A stretch of 64,000 nucleotides of DNA from NCBI GenBank assembly GCA_024138025.1, contig JAMXBD010001050.1:124001-188000 (forward strand), written 5' to 3'. Origin of the DNA: Combretum micranthum (lineage: Eukaryota; Streptophyta; Magnoliopsida; Myrtales; Combretaceae). Positions within the stretch are counted from its first letter, which is position 1. Every line of letters begins with the position of its first letter. A model generated the notes under the pieces. The model saw nothing but the letters and a program-made list of their open reading frames with translations, ran no database searches and was not told where the DNA came from. A program made the translations under genes and the position numbers. Below are positions 61,112 through 64,000 of this stretch, in pieces.

Positions 61112-61178
61112 TCGGCCATAGTGATCTTCTATTAGTCGAAGTAATCTTTCGGGAATGGAAGATCTTGGTCCTCGACAC
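61112..61178 (-). other. Predicted LTR mini-exon (67 nt, minus)
   Basis: On the minus strand the acceptor is TTTCTTTTGTTTAG (AG at 61180-61179) and the donor GTGAGTCTTCC (GT at 61111-61110). ACTATGGCCGA closes the exon. Confidence 0.45.
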
Positions 61179-62482
61179 CTAAACAAAAGAAATACCCAAA
61201 TGAGTACTCTATCCAGGGTCTATCTTAAACTATTAATTCTACTTTATCATTTTCTTCAAAATTTCGAATTAGTGGAAATTCCAACTTAAAATGGCCATAA
61301 CTTGCTCATTTTAACTCGGAATTTCGCATATTATATACCATTTTCTACCTATTCGAAAAGATATATCCATTTATAAGGTTATTTTGATTAAAAGAAGCCA
61401 TTTGGATCTTGGGAAAGTAGGGTACAGATATGTTATGAAAATTCCAGTTTTTAAAACATAATTTTTCAAACATTTCTTCATCCAAAAATTCTTATACAAA
61501 AAATATAGATATTTGTATAGTTGAAAAATCCTTTGAATATACATATATATATAGACTCATATTGTATGCAAGAATTTAGCGATATTGTCTCAACAATGAT
61601 TTTTGTCAAACAAGGTGTCTTAAAAGTTGGAAAAATTTTAAGACTTGAAAAATTATCTCTAGTTTGTTGCAAAATGTTCTTAAATTATTATAAGTGAGTG
61701 TTTCCTTGTTTTAACTTCATTTCTTAACCTTTGAGAATAATTTGATTTTCTAAAAATAATTTTAGTCTTTTTAAGATTCTTACAACTTCATTTCTAATGG
61801 TTGAAAAATGTAGTTTTGCTAAGAATTTCTTGTTAATACTAAAATTCCTTAAAGTAGTCATGTTTATGTTTTCTTTATTTTTACTAAAGTTAGTTTCACT
61901 TTACATAAATAATAATAATGATCTTCTAAGTTATTTACTAATTTTATTATCTACGTAAGATATATCTCTAAGAGATTATTCTTTGATGATTTTGTAAAAG
62001 TTGTCTGGACCTTAGCATTTTAGAGTGTTGGTGGAAAACTTCACTAAACGAGTTTAAGAAAAACCTTTGTTAAACAATGATTTAGCAATATTAAGTTTTA
62101 AAGAAACTTTCTTATTTCATTCGTTTAAAAAGAGTGTATGTGATAACTTTACTTTATGTATTCCTTGATCAAATCCCTTGTAATATTATTACTACAAACT
62201 TGTAATGAACTTATCTAAATTTTTGGAAAAGATTTGTTAAGATGAAACTTTAAGTTTTTATGGAAAACTCATTTCCTAGATAAAAAAAATTATTTTTAAA
62301 GAGAGTTCCTTTTTTTTTATATAAGAAAAACTCCTCTTATTTTTTTTTATTTTTATTTTTTTTGTTGAGACAATATTAACATATTCATGCATGATTATGA
62401 ATATGTAGATATTAGAAATATAACAATATCACATAATAAGATAAGATATATATAAGAATAAATAAGAGCCTAATAATAAGAT

Positions 62483-62560
62483 CAAGTATTGGGAACCTTA
62501 GCTTCATCAATGTATCTCGGTTAAGTATTGGGAGCTTTAGCTTCATCAATGCCTCTTGGG
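62483..62560 (-). repeat. Two 39-bp tandem units
   Basis: 62483-62521 and 62522-62560, the same module as 56618-56734 and 2929-3005. Confidence 0.8.
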
Positions 62561-62899
62561 ACTAAGAATAGACTAGTCCCAAAAGAAAAATAAAAAGAAA
62601 GACAAGAAAAGGTATAATAATAAGAGCAATAATAATAAGATGTTAGGTTAGTGAGCACTCAAGCTCTAATAAATATATATACATAGTATACATAATATCA
62701 TATAGAAGTTAGATTAGATCAAATAATAATAACAATAATAATAACAACATAATAACAATAATATAATGGAAAATTTAAACATGAACAAAAACAAAACATG
62801 AACATATTGTTACTTCTTTAACTCTCATGAGCCTAAGAAACATACACTAAGTTCATGCTAAGTTATATGAACATGATGAGTATATGCAGGAAGTTTTAC

Positions 62900-63086
62900 C
62901 TAAGATTATAAATTTGTTGAAGAAGGAAAGAAGTATTTGTAGTAATATGTGGGTAGTGGTTTTTGTGAGGAGGAGAAGAAGTTTGGAAGAGAATTTGAGA
63001 GACAGAGTTTGTAAAGTGATTTTGGTAGATTTTTGGCAGGAAAAATGAGATGTGTGAAAGAATGAAGGAGGGAGGAGGTATTTATA
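62900..63086 (-). promoter_or_regulatory. LTR core promoter and leader (minus LTR 59993-63790)
   Basis: TATAAATA at 63086-63079; the leader ends ATCTTAG|GTAAAAC (GT at 62899-62898). Confidence 0.62.
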
Positions 63087-63803
63087 GAATTTTGGAGTGA
63101 AAATTAGATGTAATTAAATAAAATAAAAAAGAATATAAATTGATTGATGAGAGAGAGGAAGTGCCAATTTTGCCTTGTAGGGGGGAAGTAATTGATTAAT
63201 TTTTGTTGTTTTGTAATGAAAAGGAGTAATGTGTAAGGTCTGATGTAAATAAAGTAGTATGAGAAAGGTAAATTGTAAGAAGTAGGTATGGTTATGTGTA
63301 AGAGTAGATTGTAAAAAAAAGTAGAAATTTTGAAATAGTAATAAATAGTAGAACTAGTACCATGAATAATAAACTAGACAATTGAAATACTGATAGTAAA
63401 GAAAATACGTGTAAATGGCCTATATATGATATTTTTAGTTACCGAAAAATTATAAAACTGATATTTTCGAAATCCTTATATTTTTGTGAGTCTAATGGTA
63501 TCATCAGGATATTTTTATCATTCGGTGTACTATGGCACAATTTTCGAAGATTGATCCTATTCTGATCCTAGACACACTAAAAATTAATGAATATGATTTT
63601 TTAAAGCTTTTCTATATTATTACGAACTATTATTCATAATAATCTCAATTTCATTGTTTAGGGTTTTAGAACGCGAGATTGCCGGATTTAGATTCACTAG
63701 ACTAACATAGAACTAAGTTAACTTTAAGTTTCCGGTTTGGCTTCAGGTTTTAGGGTTTACTATAGTCCCAAAAAATCTATGAGGCTTACAATGGGAGCAT
63801 TCC

Positions 63804-64000
63804 TGTCATGCCCCGAAGGGTATCCTAAACGTGGCAGTCTGCCGTACACAATATTAAAGCCTAGGAACGACCGCCTCAGTCATGCGAAGGCTTCCATACT
63901 ATGTACAAGGCGTCTAACACATAGAGGAGACACATTGGAGAGATACATTTTATATTGATACACTTGAGTAACCAGGTAATGGAAATACAATTCACTATAC
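63804..64000 (-). mobile_element. Minus LTR, sense 3' end, running off the window
   Basis: It starts TGTCATGCCCCGAAGGGTAT. The preceding ATTCC (63799-63803) would be its left target-site duplication. It is closely similar to the start of the minus LTR at 5467 over the visible 197 bp. Confidence 0.85.

Larger units (their letters stand above)
59993..63790 (-). mobile_element. Minus solo LTR, 3798 bp
   Basis: It starts TGTCACCCCCCAATGAGTAC and ends AATCTATGAGGCTTACA, with duplications ATAGG (59988-59992) and ATGGG (63791-63795) matching at four of five. On the sense strand TATAAATA is at 63086-63079, the donor CTTAG|GTAAAA has GT at 62899-62898, two 39-bp modules lie at 62560-62483, the mini-exon is 61178-61112 and the second acceptor TTGCAG has AG at 60394-60393. 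All splice-like motifs are intact. Confidence 0.9.

Overview
This window looks like AT-rich intergenic DNA from a plant nuclear genome. It is built almost entirely from nested long terminal repeats (LTRs). I found no intact protein-coding gene, no rRNA or tRNA and no CRISPR array. The plant assignment rests on three things: an L1-type LINE of the plant DUF4283 kind, a gag fragment of the plant Ty3/gypsy Athila/Tat type, and TATAAATA promoters inside long TG...CA LTRs with 5-bp target-site duplications (TSDs).

One LTR family dominates (here called the TGTAAAC/GTGACA family). Its sense strand starts TGTAARCYCC and ends GGGGYRTGACA, and copies are about 3.1-4.7 kb. At least 15 copies or parts of copies lie on both strands. 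The layout is as follows. 1-1094: right end of a plus copy. 1113-5463: plus solo LTR, inserted into the first two bases of a minus solo LTR. That minus LTR runs 5467-15460 and is itself broken by a second-family solo LTR (5872-7658) and a minus solo LTR (8725-12244). 15466-22628: non-LTR sequence and a decayed LINE, split by a plus solo LTR (17077-20603). 22629-26060: mostly unrecognised DNA with a possible small exon and a very diverged LTR end. 26061-30079: diverged minus LTR. 30085-32710: minus LTR remnant. 32711-38998: Athila/Tat gag and 5' leader on the minus strand, split by a plus solo LTR (33559-38186). 38999-50598: two partial plus LTRs bridged by what looks like a recombinant LTR, with another solo LTR inside. 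50599-58002: minus LTR split by a plus solo LTR. 58003-59346: right part of a plus LTR. 59770-64000: three nested minus LTRs.

Most insertions are proven by 5-bp TSDs: GGATG, GAGGA, GTGAG, GTTAC, CAAAG, ACCAT, ACAAG and TCTAG are perfect, while CTAGK, ATRGG and ATGTS match at 4 of 5. No copy keeps an internal gag-pol region of its own, so the family is represented here only by solo LTRs and fragments. Its lineage cannot be read from this window.

The most interesting signal is inside the LTRs. Copies on both strands share an exon-intron-like layout: TATA box, pyrimidine-rich leader ending in AG|GTAA, about 1.1-1.8 kb of intron-like DNA, a mini-exon bounded by YAG and GTGAGT (67 nt in seven copies, 97-98 nt in three, 59-71 nt in the rest), then a second acceptor near TTGCAG. 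A stem-loop precedes the mini-exon in essentially every copy, and one copy shows paired base changes that keep the stem. This suggests a spliced LTR leader transcript, which would need RNA data to confirm.
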